Assembly (NCBI GenBank): GCA_028692255.1
Contig: JAQUXS010000022.1
Span: forward strand, 1-36,021
Length of the DNA: 36,021 nt
From: Clostridium sp.
Lineage (GTDB): Bacteria > Bacillota > Clostridia > Clostridiales > Clostridiaceae
Reading direction: 5' to 3'
Below are positions 1 through 8,066 of the stretch, piece after piece; position 1 is the stretch's first letter, and the number at the start of each line of letters is the position of its first letter. A program made the position numbers and the translations under genes. Below the pieces are notes generated by a model. That model ran no database searches. It saw only the letters and a program-made list of their open reading frames with translations, and was not told where the DNA came from.

Positions 1-13
1 GCTCTTCCGATCT
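1..13 (+). other. Residual Illumina adapter sequence
   Basis: The first 13 bases, GCTCTTCCGATCT, are identical to the 3' end shared by the standard Illumina sequencing adapters. The psd reading frame runs cleanly up to base 14. Biological sequence therefore probably begins at base 14, and these bases are an untrimmed library artefact at a contig end. Confidence 0.9.
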
Positions 14-672
14 ACATCTGAAAAATTCTCCGAATGGAAGACACTCCATTCACGTTTGTTTTCACAGAAAAGATTATTTATTTTTTTTAGTGCAATGGGG
101 TTTACAGAATAATAGCTGCCCTTTATTTTAGTAGTAGGGCCGCAGGTTCCATTGTCTAAAAAATGAAATCTATGATAATCTGTAGGACATAATCTTAATA
201 TTATGCATGTTCCATCTTCGTAATTGCTAGCAATTTCAGTATTTTTAATTAAGCTTTTAAGAGTATAAGTAAAGCCTTTAACCTGCACTAGACTATTTAT
301 ATTAATGTGTGTAAATACTTTCATTTTGCCATCACCTGGTGATATAAGAGAACTTTCAGTGGAGTCAATGTTGTGACTTGAACTTTTGGAAAGTTTCCTA
401 TAGAAGAAGTCATTAAAGCTACTAAACCCACCAGTAGGTTCATTGAAGTCTTTCATATTTATATTAAAACTTTTTATAAATTTATTGATTTTGGATTTAC
501 TAAAAATTGAATCGCAATACATACCGTATACTTTAGAAAAAATTTTTTTCTTTACTATTTTTTCTAAAAAAAACATGCCTGATTGAGATGAATAGATCCA
601 ATTTAAAGACCTATCTCCTGCAATTTTCTCTATTTCAAATTTTTTTGAATGTCTATTATAATATTTGATCAT
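14..672 (-). CDS. psd: Phosphatidylserine decarboxylase, N-terminal part (truncated by contig end)
   Basis: The enzyme converts phosphatidylserine to phosphatidylethanolamine at the membrane. The reading frame opens at ATG 672-670, with AGAGG nine bases upstream, and stays open for about 219 codons to the window edge. Recognisable motifs are FNDFFYRKL, the SPGDGK segment and [12 protein letters not shown], followed by YSVNPIAL and HSENFSD, all typical of bacterial/clostridial Psd (usual length about 295 residues). The C-terminal part with the self-cleaving GST/GSS serine that forms the pyruvoyl cofactor is missing because the sequence ends, so this looks like a contig-edge truncation and not a pseudogene. 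A consensus promoter lies upstream, and a TetR gene is divergently transcribed. Confidence 0.93.
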
Positions 673-701
673 AAAGTGTAACCTCTACTTTTTTTATTTT
701 G

Positions 702-730
702 ATTATAAGTTTTTAAATAACATATGTCAA
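702..730 (-). promoter_or_regulatory. Sigma-A promoter of psd
   Basis: On the minus strand TTGACA (730-725) and TATAAT (707-702) are separated by exactly 17 bases, matching the vegetative consensus at all 12 positions. Transcription would start near 695, giving a leader of about 22 bases before psd. It also lies in the upstream region of the divergent TetR gene, so it could be a target of that repressor. Confidence 0.8.
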
Positions 731-806
731 AGAATATATTTATGATAAAATAGAAAGTAAAAACTTATTTTAAGTATAACTAATGTAAAAGGGCTGAGGT
801 GATTTT

Positions 807-1382
807 ATGAATAGGACAAAACTAATAATATATGATTCAGCTATAAATGTATTTTCTAATAATGGATATAATGGGGCTACAATGGATGAAATAGCATCAA
901 ATGCAGGAATTTCTAAGGGAACACTCTATTATCATTTTAAAAGTAAGGAGGAAATATTTAAATATATTATCTCTGAAGGTATGAAAAAGATGAAAGAAGA
1001 GATTGATAATGCAGCATCAAATGAGGACGAGCCTTGTGAAAAATTAAAAATTGTTTTTAAAACTCAAATTAAGATTGCTAGAGAAAATAGTAATTTTTTT
1101 AAAGCTATAGTAAGCAAATTTTGGGGAAAAGAGATAAAGGAATTAAGTTTTATAAACTTAATGTATGATTATATAAATTACATTCAAGGGTTTATAAATC
1201 TTGCAATAGAAGCAGGTGAAATAAAAGAAGGTAACTCAAGGCTTAAGTCATATTTGTTTTTAGGTATAATGAGTTTTTCTTCTCTTTATGAAATACTTGA
1301 GACAGATGCAGATATAGACAGCATTGCAGATAATGCCGTCCAGTATATTATAAATGGCATAGGAATTGAAAAAGAATCATAG
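807..1382 (+). CDS. TetR/AcrR-family transcriptional regulator
   Basis: The 191-residue protein has the N-terminal TetR DNA-binding domain: residues about 8-55 include MDEIASNAGISKGTLYYHF, the family's helix-turn-helix signature, followed by FKSKEEIF. The remaining all-helical part is the ligand-binding and dimerisation region and gives no hint of the ligand. The ATG at 807 is preceded by GAGGTG at suitable spacing. It is divergent from psd (134 bp between starts) and its last six bases overlap the end of the convergent aarF-like gene. Local repressors of this family usually control a neighbour or themselves. Here psd and the gene itself are the obvious candidates, but no clear operator palindrome was recognised. 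Confidence 0.9.
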   Translation: MNRTKLIIYDSAINVFSNNGYNGATMDEIASNAGISKGTLYYHFKSKEEIFKYIISEGMKKMKEEIDNAASNEDEPCEKLKIVFKTQIKIARENSNFFKAIVSKFWGKEIKELSFINLMYDYINYIQGFINLAIEAGEIKEGNSRLKSYLFLGIMSFSSLYEILETDADIDSIADNAVQYIINGIGIEKES

Positions 1383-2978
1383 TGTTCCTGATCTTAAAAT
1401 TGAAATAAGAAGATATAAACCCATTATTGCAGCTATAAAAAATCCTATTAATCCTATAATGGAGATATCTAATATCTTAGGACCAATGTTTACTCTAAGT
1501 ATTAAGCATGAACCAACTATCATAGAAGAAATTATAACTGCAAAAACTATTCTATTTACCATCCTGTTAAGTGCTTCAATTGGCTTTTCAAGATTGCTGT
1601 GTTCAAGCTTGACTTTAGTTCTGCCACTTGTTATTGTATCAGACAATTCAATAAGTTTTGATGGTATTTTAGAGGAAGCTTTTGTGATTTTATAGCTGTT
1701 AAATAAAAATTCTTTAATATCAATATTTTTAAAAAATGAATTAATATGTTCTTTTTTTATGTAAGGAATCATAATATCAATTAATACAAGATCAGGTGAT
1801 ATTTTTGATATAACTCCTTCAATTATAACTAAACTTCTAACAAGTATAGTGAATTCTTTTGGCATTTGTAAATTATTATTTCGTGAAATTTCAGTTATTT
1901 CATGAAATAAAACTGAAATCTGTATATTTTTAAGTGAAGATGATAAGTAAGAACTTATCAAATAATCTACATCTTCGAAAAGAGAATTTTTATCTACATA
2001 GCCTGTTTTTATTCCTATAGACATTAATATAGATACAATCTTGTTAATGTCTTCATATGCAACAGCCACAAGTGCGTCATTGAGAGACTGTTTTAATGAT
2101 GCTGAAAGGGTACCCATCATTCCAAAATCTATGTAGCATATTTTACCATTATGTATAATAAGGTTTCCAGGATGGGGATCAGCGTGAAAAAAGCCATCCT
2201 TAAAAATTTGTTTAAAAAAGGATTGTGCAAGTTTTGTACCAATTGCATCAATGGAGTAACCTGATTTTTTTATGTTTTTTAAGTCGGTAATTTTGTATCC
2301 TGAAATGTTCTCCATTGTTATTACTTTTTTTGTACAAAAATCATCAACTATATAAGGAGCGTATACATAATCAATATTTTTATTTAATTCCTTGAATTTT
2401 TTTAAATTTAATGCTTCATTTTTAAAATTCAATTCCTGTTTTGTAGCATCAATTATTTGATCTATACATTCTTTAGGGTTTATAAGTGAATCTTCAAATT
2501 TCGCTCTTGTTAAATTTAATATTTTTTTCATAATGGATAAATCTAAATTAAGTTGTTCTTTTATTTTTGGACGCTGTACTTTTACAATTACAAATCGTCC
2601 ATCGTTTAGTATAGCATCATGTACCTGGGCAATAGAAGCACAGCCTATTGGATTTTTATTAAAATACAAGAAGCTCTCATCAATTGTTTTATGAAATTCA
2701 TTATAAAAAACTTCAGTTATAGTATCAAAATTTTCTTTTGGTACACTATCTTGAAGCTTTGAAAGTTCTTTTATGTAAGCTTCAGGTAAAATATCAGGCC
2801 TTGTACTTAAGATTTGACCTATTTTTATAAAAGTAGGTCCAAGTTCTTCGAAAGCCTTCCTGAGGTTGGCAGGAGATTTGCTACTTTTGCTAAATTTTGA
2901 GTCTACAATAAAACCAAATCCATAATAAATAAAAACTTTTATTATATGCTTTAATCTAGTTACTGAATTCCTATGCAT
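1377..2978 (-). CDS. AarF/UbiB (ABC1)-family atypical kinase-like membrane protein
   Basis: This 533-residue protein carries the ABC1/UbiB signatures: the KxGQ motif (FIKIGQILSTRPD), the alanine-rich loop followed by SIAQVHDA, the lysine segment VIVKVQRP, and the catalytic-type ADPHPGNLII and YIDFGMMG motifs. Two hydrophobic segments at the C-terminus (about residues 475-530) should anchor it in the membrane. In proteobacteria such proteins support ubiquinone synthesis as ATPase-like factors. Clostridia make no ubiquinone, so the role here is unknown and probably concerns another lipid or the membrane. The ATG at 2978 follows AAGGGGC. It lies 69 bp downstream of a small helical gene on the same strand, and the pair is likely co-transcribed through a weak hairpin. 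Confidence 0.88.
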   Translation of the reverse strand: MHRNSVTRLKHIIKVFIYYGFGFIVDSKFSKSSKSPANLRKAFEELGPTFIKIGQILSTRPDILPEAYIKELSKLQDSVPKENFDTITEVFYNEFHKTIDESFLYFNKNPIGCASIAQVHDAILNDGRFVIVKVQRPKIKEQLNLDLSIMKKILNLTRAKFEDSLINPKECIDQIIDATKQELNFKNEALNLKKFKELNKNIDYVYAPYIVDDFCTKKVITMENISGYKITDLKNIKKSGYSIDAIGTKLAQSFFKQIFKDGFFHADPHPGNLIIHNGKICYIDFGMMGTLSASLKQSLNDALVAVAYEDINKIVSILMSIGIKTGYVDKNSLFEDVDYLISSYLSSSLKNIQISVLFHEITEISRNNNLQMPKEFTILVRSLVIIEGVISKISPDLVLIDIMIPYIKKEHINSFFKNIDIKEFLFNSYKITKASSKIPSKLIELSDTITSGRTKVKLEHSNLEKPIEALNRMVNRIVFAVIISSMIVGSCLILRVNIGPKILDISIIGLIGFFIAAIMGLYLLISILRSGTL

Positions 2979-3005
2979 GTCTATTGCCCCTTTAAACTTA
3001 AATTA

Positions 3006-3032
3006 AAAGCTCCAACTTAGTGTTAGAGCTTT
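3006..3032 (-). terminator. Weak hairpin between the phasin-like gene and the aarF-like gene
   Basis: AGCTCCAAC (3008-3016) pairs with GTTAGAGCT (3022-3030) with one mismatch, extended by two A-T pairs. On the minus strand it is followed by TTTTAATTT. It may partly terminate or process the transcript between the small gene and the kinase-like gene. The short U-tract makes full termination doubtful. Confidence 0.45.
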
Positions 3033-3047
3033 CAAATGTATATTTAA

Positions 3048-3341
3048 TTATAGTAATTTTTCCTCAAGTTTTGTAAGTCTTTCTTTTATTTCTTTTATGT
3101 CTTCTTTAGTTGCAAAATTGGAATTGCTGAGTAAGCTATTAACATCTTCCTTTGATACAGGTTTAATTTTCTCACTTTTTTGAACAATATTTTGTTTTAG
3201 TTCTTGAGACAATTCTTTACCTTCATCAATGGTTAATTTGCCTTTTTCAACCATGTCATCAATAACCTTTGAGGCCTTTTCATAAGTATAAGCTGCTGAA
3301 CCAAGTCCTGCAAGAAGAGCATTTTTTAATTGATCTACCAT
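3048..3341 (-). CDS. Small helical phasin-like protein
   Basis: The predicted protein is 97 residues. An upstream GTG at 3347 would add two residues, but GGAGGT sits directly against it; the ATG at 3341 has six bases of spacing and is preferred. The N-terminus (about 1-35) is an amphipathic helix rich in small residues. The middle, residues about 28-60, is charged (VIDDMVEKGKLTIDEGKEL), and the C-terminal 30 residues (EDIKEIKERLTKLEEKLL) form a heptad-like coiled coil. This layout resembles small proteins annotated as phasin/PhaF-like, which often accompany AarF/UbiB genes in Firmicutes. No polyhydroxyalkanoate genes are visible, so storage-granule binding should not be assumed. Membrane association or assisting the adjacent kinase-like protein is a plausible inference. 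Confidence 0.75.
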   Translation of the reverse strand: MVDQLKNALLAGLGSAAYTYEKASKVIDDMVEKGKLTIDEGKELSQELKQNIVQKSEKIKPVSKEDVNSLLSNSNFATKEDIKEIKERLTKLEEKLL

Positions 3342-3478
3342 GTGCACACCTCCAATAATATTAACTATATCTCAATAATAGCAAATAAAAATATGTTTGT
3401 AAATTGTGAAGGAAAAAAATTTGCCATTATTTAATATTATAGACATATCATAGATTGTTAATTCAATAAGTGATATTA

Positions 3479-3507
3479 TTGACAGTAAATAAAATTTGTA
3501 ATAAAAT
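3479..3507 (+). promoter_or_regulatory. Sigma-A promoter of tRNA-Arg
   Basis: TTGACA (3479-3484) and TAAAAT (3502-3507) are 17 bases apart, placing the transcription start about 8-9 bases upstream of the mature tRNA at 3523. Confidence 0.75.
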
Positions 3508-3522
3508 AGTTAAGTGTGATAT

Positions 3523-3599
3523 GCATCTATAGCTCAGTAGGATAGAGCAGTGGTTTCCTAAACCATGTGCCGGAGGTTCGAATCCTCTTAGGTGCACCA
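3523..3599 (+). tRNA. tRNA-Arg (anticodon CCU)
   Basis: This is a 77-base cloverleaf. The acceptor arm GCATCTA (3523-3529) pairs with TAGGTGC (3589-3595) through one T-G wobble. The discriminator A and an encoded CCA (3597-3599) follow. The anticodon loop TTCCTAA places CCT at 3557-3559, reading AGG. The T-loop GGTTCGAAT is standard. The gene is isolated and has its own promoter and terminator. Confidence 0.95.
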
Positions 3600-3610
3600 A
3601 AAATATTAAA

Positions 3611-3651
3611 AAAGGCAGTTGCTTGAAAGTTTCAAGCAACTGCCTTTTTTT
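3611..3651. terminator. Bidirectional terminator between tRNA-Arg and the chemoreceptor gene
   Basis: A GC-rich arm, GGCAGTTGCTTGAAA (3614-3628), and its complement (3630-3644) form a near-perfect hairpin with a very tight loop, flanked by A6 on the left and T7 on the right. It can end the tRNA transcript on the plus strand and the chemoreceptor mRNA on the minus strand. The chemoreceptor stop codon lies at its edge. Confidence 0.9.
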
Positions 3652-5770
3652 ATAGTTTAAATTTAAGTACCATTTCATTTAATTTTTGAGCCATTTCAGC
3701 TTGATTTTGGGCCGTGTTTGCAATTTGATCAACACCTTGAGACACTTCATTAATACTTTCTGTTATTACATTTGTACTTTCAGAAGAACTTTGAGCAAGG
3801 TTAGACATATTTTTCATACCAATTGTAACTCTGTCCATTGTAGAGGAAAGTTCTTTTGTCATAGAAGCTATTTCATTTGACATTGTATTTATAAAAGTTG
3901 CATCATCATAATACTGACTTCCTATGGAACCCATATTTTTAAGTTCTGTTTGAACATTTTCTCGTATAAAGGTTAAAATATCACTACTGTTTTGAGACAA
4001 GTTATTAAATGCACTTTCAACTCCACCAATTGTGTTTTGAATATTTACTACAGCAGTGGAGGATTGCTCTGCAAGTTTCCTTACCTCTTCAGCTACAACA
4101 GCAAAACCTTTGCCTTGTTCTCCAGCTCTTGCGGCTTCAATTGCTGCATTTAGAGCTAATAAATTAGTTTGTTCTGCTATGCTTGCAATTGTATCTGCCA
4201 TAAGCTTAATATTTTCAACAACTTTACCATCTTCAATGGCTTTAAGAATATTTTTCTCTTTTTCACTGAAGTTCTTTTCAATAGTTTCTATTGATTTGCT
4301 GCTTCTATCTTGTATTTTCAAAGCATTATTTTTTGATTTTATTGAGTTTTTATTTCCCTCATTGGACTTATCAGATAATTTTTGAACATTTGATCCAATA
4401 CCTTCTATAGATGATGTAATTTCTTCTGAAGATGAACTCGTTTCGTTAACTTTACTTGAAATTTTCTTTGTTTCACTGTTTATTTCTTGAAATTTAGAAG
4501 TGAATTCTTCAACAGTTGCAGAAAGTTCCTCACTTGCAGCACTTAGATCCTGTGAATTATCAAGTATATTTTTAATAAGTGTAACTATTTCTTTTTTCAT
4601 AAGGATGAAAGATCTAGTAAGATCACCAATTTCATCATTTGAATTCAAGAATGTATCGCAACTATTATCATCAGTTAAATCAAAATCAGAAGCCTTTTTT
4701 ACAAGCTTAGTTGTTAAAATAATTGGTTTGGTAATTTTTTTACCTATATAGAATGCTAAAAATGAGAATGCAATAATAAGTATTATAGTAGCAGCAATGA
4801 TTATCTTCTGAAGAGAGTTCATCTTGCTTAATACTTCACTTGTTTTAGTACTTGTAACTAGTATGTTGCCATTCTCTAATCTGTTATATCCTAGTATTGA
4901 AGGACTGCCATTCATTGTTACATAAGCAAAGCCTGTTTTATTATTGGACATATCAGTGGCAACGGATTTTAATTTTCCATCTTGAATTTTTGCAAAATTA
5001 TCTTTTGAAGTAAAATGCTTATCTACTAAAAAGTCAAAATTTTTATTTAAAAGAAAAGCGTAACCGCTATCGTAGATCTTTATGTTATTAATCATTTTAA
5101 CATAATCATTAAAAAATAAATCTGTTGCCAGTACAGCAACTACCTTATTATCTTTATAAATAGGAGTGGTATAAGCAATTCTTATAGATTTATCTTGCTT
5201 GTTATTAGCATCCATATGAGGATCGCTCCAGATACCTTTACCTGTTTTTATAGGATCGTAGTACCAAGACATACTGCTGCTACTTGCATTAAATTGATTT
5301 ATATTGAATTTGTCTTTTTTAACAAAGTTTCTATTTGTTGTTGAACCTTCATAACAAATTTGATATAGATTTTTAGTTATATCAGGATTAAATATGAGAG
5401 TAACCCCAAGTACATTATTTCCATTTTCAGCAATCTTTTTAATTGAAGGATCTAAGGAATTAACATATGAACTAGCATAATTTGCATCGCTAGAAGCTCT
5501 GTTTTCATCAAAATTTGAAGATATTAAATTTGCAATATTATTAGAAGTATTCTCTGTAGTTAAAAGTAGAGTGTTTAGCTTGTTAGAATTATTCTTAGAA
5601 AGTTCCATAAGCCTAGATTCAGATTCACTTTTAATAGCAGATTTACTTTCAAAGAGACATATACCAGAGACAATTATTGAAGTACAAAGGCAGCATATAG
5701 TTATAGAAGCAACAATTTTATAGAGTATACTTGAACCTAATTTTTGTTTGAATTTTAATATGATGAACAC
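3650..5770 (-). CDS. Methyl-accepting chemotaxis protein with dCache sensor
   Basis: This transmembrane chemoreceptor has 706 residues. A hydrophobic segment at about 15-38 is followed by a roughly 270-residue extracellular region of dCache type (including [16 protein letters not shown] and the [18 protein letters not shown] strand pair typical of these sensors). A second membrane segment lies near 322-345. After this come a HAMP region and a cytoplasmic coiled coil with the conserved hairpin tip [20 protein letters not shown] and [16 protein letters not shown], which contacts CheA/CheW. The ligand cannot be predicted. The only standard start in frame before the membrane helix is GTG 5770-5768, and the AAGGAGA upstream leaves only about one base of spacing, so initiation is unusual. 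A sigma-D-type promoter candidate lies upstream. Confidence 0.92.
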   Translation of the reverse strand: MFIILKFKQKLGSSILYKIVASITICCLCTSIIVSGICLFESKSAIKSESESRLMELSKNNSNKLNTLLLTTENTSNNIANLISSNFDENRASSDANYASSYVNSLDPSIKKIAENGNNVLGVTLIFNPDITKNLYQICYEGSTTNRNFVKKDKFNINQFNASSSSMSWYYDPIKTGKGIWSDPHMDANNKQDKSIRIAYTTPIYKDNKVVAVLATDLFFNDYVKMINNIKIYDSGYAFLLNKNFDFLVDKHFTSKDNFAKIQDGKLKSVATDMSNNKTGFAYVTMNGSPSILGYNRLENGNILVTSTKTSEVLSKMNSLQKIIIAATIILIIAFSFLAFYIGKKITKPIILTTKLVKKASDFDLTDDNSCDTFLNSNDEIGDLTRSFILMKKEIVTLIKNILDNSQDLSAASEELSATVEEFTSKFQEINSETKKISSKVNETSSSSEEITSSIEGIGSNVQKLSDKSNEGNKNSIKSKNNALKIQDRSSKSIETIEKNFSEKEKNILKAIEDGKVVENIKLMADTIASIAEQTNLLALNAAIEAARAGEQGKGFAVVAEEVRKLAEQSSTAVVNIQNTIGGVESAFNNLSQNSSDILTFIRENVQTELKNMGSIGSQYYDDATFINTMSNEIASMTKELSSTMDRVTIGMKNMSNLAQSSSESTNVITESINEVSQGVDQIANTAQNQAEMAQKLNEMVLKFKL

Positions 5771-5803
5771 TCTCCTTTTTATGAATTACCATGAATGCAA
5801 TAA

Positions 5804-5835
5804 TACAAAATACTAAAAATTCATAGTATTTTGTA
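5804..5835 (-). promoter_or_regulatory. Perfect 12-bp inverted repeat at the predicted chemoreceptor mRNA 5' end
   Basis: TACAAAATACTA (5804-5815) is exactly complementary to TAGTATTTTGTA (5824-5835) across an 8-base loop. It starts within a base or two of the transcription start expected from the sigma-D-like promoter and lies 34 bases before the GTG. It could be a repressor operator or a 5'-stabilising RNA hairpin. Confidence 0.6.
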
Positions 5836-5842
5836 TAGTATA

Positions 5843-5869
5843 TTATCGTACATATTATCAAAAAGTTTA
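5843..5869 (-). promoter_or_regulatory. Candidate sigma-D (flagellar) promoter of the chemoreceptor gene
   Basis: The minus strand reads TAAA (5869-5866), 15 bases, then TACGATAA (5850-5843). The sigma-D/FliA consensus is TAAA-N15-GCCGATAA, so 10 of 12 positions match with exact spacing. Chemoreceptor genes are typical members of this regulon. The region is AT-rich, so a sigma-A promoter cannot be excluded. Confidence 0.6.
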
Positions 5870-6073
5870 GAAAAAAGTATAATATTGCAAGTAATTACAC
5901 AATTCGATAATATTATAGCACGTTATCCAAATTATAGAATGGAAGTATTTGGGTTTATTGCGACATAGATAAGAACTGCAAGGGATAAGGAGAGAACTAA
6001 AAGTGAGAAATTAAGAGATATTGAAGGTTTTGCATAATCTAGAATTGAAATAGAATGTTTTACTTATAAAAAG
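5870..6073. other. Gene-free stretch between the chemoreceptor promoter and the fru terminator
   Basis: The 366 bases between the chemoreceptor start and the fruA stop hold the promoter and inverted repeat described above and the fru terminator. The rest shows no supported gene. One plus-strand frame from ATG 5939 reads nine codons (MEVFGFIAT), a TAG at 5966-5968, then 22 further sense codons to TAA at 6037. This could be a fragment of a decayed gene but is too short to assign. Confidence 0.5.
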
Positions 6074-6118
6074 TGCTGCCACACTAACATTTGAATTAAT
6101 TATGTTAATGTGGCAGCA
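6074..6118. terminator. Terminator hairpin of fruKA, repeat-family copy A
   Basis: TGCTGCCACA-C-TAACAT (6074-6090) pairs with ATGTTA-A-TGTGGCAGCA (6102-6118), 16 of 17 positions. On the minus strand it is followed by CTTTTTATAAG, 19 bases after the fruA stop. The arm sequence recurs in the hairpins at 16887-16931 and 28426-28471. Confidence 0.85.
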
Positions 6119-6136
6119 TATTATTTTTGTTATTAA

Positions 6137-8014
6137 TTACTGTGCTTGTACAGATTTAACTGGTTTTTTTAGTATTCCTAAAAGTATTGCAGTTATTATA
6201 GCACCTATTACAATTGACATAAGGTAAAGAAGTGGATTACCTTTTACAATACCAATTACGAATATTCCGCCATGTGGAGCAGGCAGCTGTATATTAAAGA
6301 ACATTGTAAGTGCACCAGCAACAGCAGAACCAACTACAGATGCAGGGATTACCCTTGTTGGATCAGAAGCTGCAAAAGGTATAGCACCTTCTGTTATAAA
6401 ACAAGCACCCATTACATAACATGTTAATCCAGATTTCTTTTCGTCGTCTGTGAATTTATTCTTGAAGAATGTTGTTGCAAGAGCAATTCCAAGAGGAGGA
6501 ACCATACCACCAGCCATTACAGCTGCATGTGGATAGTAGTTACCAGAAGCTATCATTGCAATTCCAAAAGCAAAAGCAGCTTTGTTTATTGGACCGCCCA
6601 TATCTATAGACATCATACCGCCAAGTATAAGACCAAGTAAAACTTTGTTCCCAGTACCCATAGAACCAAGCCAATGTTGAAGTGTAAGGTTAAAGGCTTT
6701 AACAGGTCCTACTATTCCTAAGAACATAATTGCACCAGTAATAAGAATTCCAAGTAGTGGGTATATAAGTACAGGTTTTAGCCCATCAAGTGAGCTAGGA
6801 AGTTTTGCAAATAATTTCTTTAGTAAAACAACAACATAACCACCTAAGAAACCAGCAATAAGTCCGCCGATGAAACCAGCACCATTATTTTGTGCTATAT
6901 AGCCACCTACCATAGCAGGAGCAAAACCTGGTCTATCAGCAATACTCATTCCAATAAAACCTGCAAGTACAGGAACCATAAGAACAAATGCATTATTTCC
7001 ACCAATGTTATCAAGTAATTTTGATATTGGGTTAGTAGAATTAATTCCAAACATAAATGATATTGCGATTAAGATACCACCGCCAACAACAAATGGTAAC
7101 ATATTTGAAATACCACTCATTACATGTTTATAAAAACCAACTTTTTCACTTGAACTTGAAGATGAGGAATCACTGCTGCCAGTGTGGTTATAAATAGGAG
7201 CTTCACCATTTAAAGCTTCATTTATAAGTTCTTCAGGTCTTTTTATTCCTTGTACAACAGGGACTTGGACGACTCTTTTGCCGTTAAATCTTGCCATTTC
7301 AACCTGTTTATCAGCGGCAACTATTATTCCTGAAGCTTTTTCAATTTCTTCATCAGTAAGCCTATTTTTTACACCAGTTGAACCATTAGTTTCAACTTTA
7401 ATGTCAACGTTCATTTCTTTTGCTTTGTTTTTTAATGCATCAGCAGCCATATAAGTGTGAGCTATTCCAGTTGGACATGCTGTTACAGCAAGAACCAATC
7501 CTTTTGAATCGCTACTTTCTTCTATAGGGCCTTCTTCTTTTGCTTCTTCTTCTTTCTTTTCTTCTTCTTGATCATCAACAAGTTTTAATACTTCATCTTC
7601 TGATTTTACTTGCAAAAGTTTACTCTTAAAATCAGCATTCATTAGCATTGTTGACAGTCTTGATAGTGTTTCAAGATGTGCGTTATCGGCACCTTCACTT
7701 GCAGCAATCATAAAGAATATATTTGCTGGATTTCCATCAAGGGAATCATAATCAACTCCATTTTTTGATAACCCAAATGCAAGAGTTGGTGTTTTTACTG
7801 CAGCTGTTTTAGCATGGGGAATAGCTATGCCATCACCAATTCCTGTTGAAAATTCAGATTCTCTTTTTAAAATTGCCTTTTTATAAGTTTCTTTGTCGTT
7901 TAATACTCCAGCACTATCAAGTTTATTAACCAACTCATCAATTACTTCAGCTTTTGTGGTTGATTTTAAATCTAAAATGATAGTGTTTTTTCTTAAAAGT
8001 TCTGTAATTTTCAT
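6137..8014 (-). CDS. fruA: PTS fructose transporter, fused EIIABC
   Basis: This protein imports fructose and phosphorylates it to fructose 1-phosphate using phosphate from HPr. Three PTS domains follow in order in 625 residues. EIIA (about 1-150) has the phosphorylated histidine His67 in GIAIPHAKT. EIIB (about 172-275) has the active cysteine Cys180 in VTACPTGIAHTYMAA. The membrane EIIC (about 290-620) has several glycine-rich helices (FVVGGGILIA, GGMMSIDMGGPINKAAFAFG). The domain linkers are unusually charged or serine-rich (residues 149-170 acidic and lysine-rich; a run of serines near 278-286). The ATG at 8014 follows a GGAGGAAGAGG-type ribosome site. It is second in the operon, 52 bp after fruK. 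Confidence 0.96.
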   Translation of the reverse strand: MKITELLRKNTIILDLKSTTKAEVIDELVNKLDSAGVLNDKETYKKAILKRESEFSTGIGDGIAIPHAKTAAVKTPTLAFGLSKNGVDYDSLDGNPANIFFMIAASEGADNAHLETLSRLSTMLMNADFKSKLLQVKSEDEVLKLVDDQEEEKKEEEAKEEGPIEESSDSKGLVLAVTACPTGIAHTYMAADALKNKAKEMNVDIKVETNGSTGVKNRLTDEEIEKASGIIVAADKQVEMARFNGKRVVQVPVVQGIKRPEELINEALNGEAPIYNHTGSSDSSSSSSSEKVGFYKHVMSGISNMLPFVVGGGILIAISFMFGINSTNPISKLLDNIGGNNAFVLMVPVLAGFIGMSIADRPGFAPAMVGGYIAQNNGAGFIGGLIAGFLGGYVVVLLKKLFAKLPSSLDGLKPVLIYPLLGILITGAIMFLGIVGPVKAFNLTLQHWLGSMGTGNKVLLGLILGGMMSIDMGGPINKAAFAFGIAMIASGNYYPHAAVMAGGMVPPLGIALATTFFKNKFTDDEKKSGLTCYVMGACFITEGAIPFAASDPTRVIPASVVGSAVAGALTMFFNIQLPAPHGGIFVIGIVKGNPLLYLMSIVIGAIITAILLGILKKPVKSVQAQ

Positions 8015-8066
8015 CCTCTTCCTCCTAGTTTAAAAATATGTAAAATTAAATTAATTGCAAAAGCAA

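Noticed and set aside
1366-1695. 109-residue plus-strand frame beginning inside the TetR gene
   Set aside because: It is antisense to the aarF-like C-terminal membrane segments and has no ribosome site.
3463-3678. 71-residue minus-strand frame with LRGFEPPAHGLGNHCS
   Set aside because: It is antisense to tRNA-Arg(CCU), its promoter and terminator, and has no ribosome site of its own.
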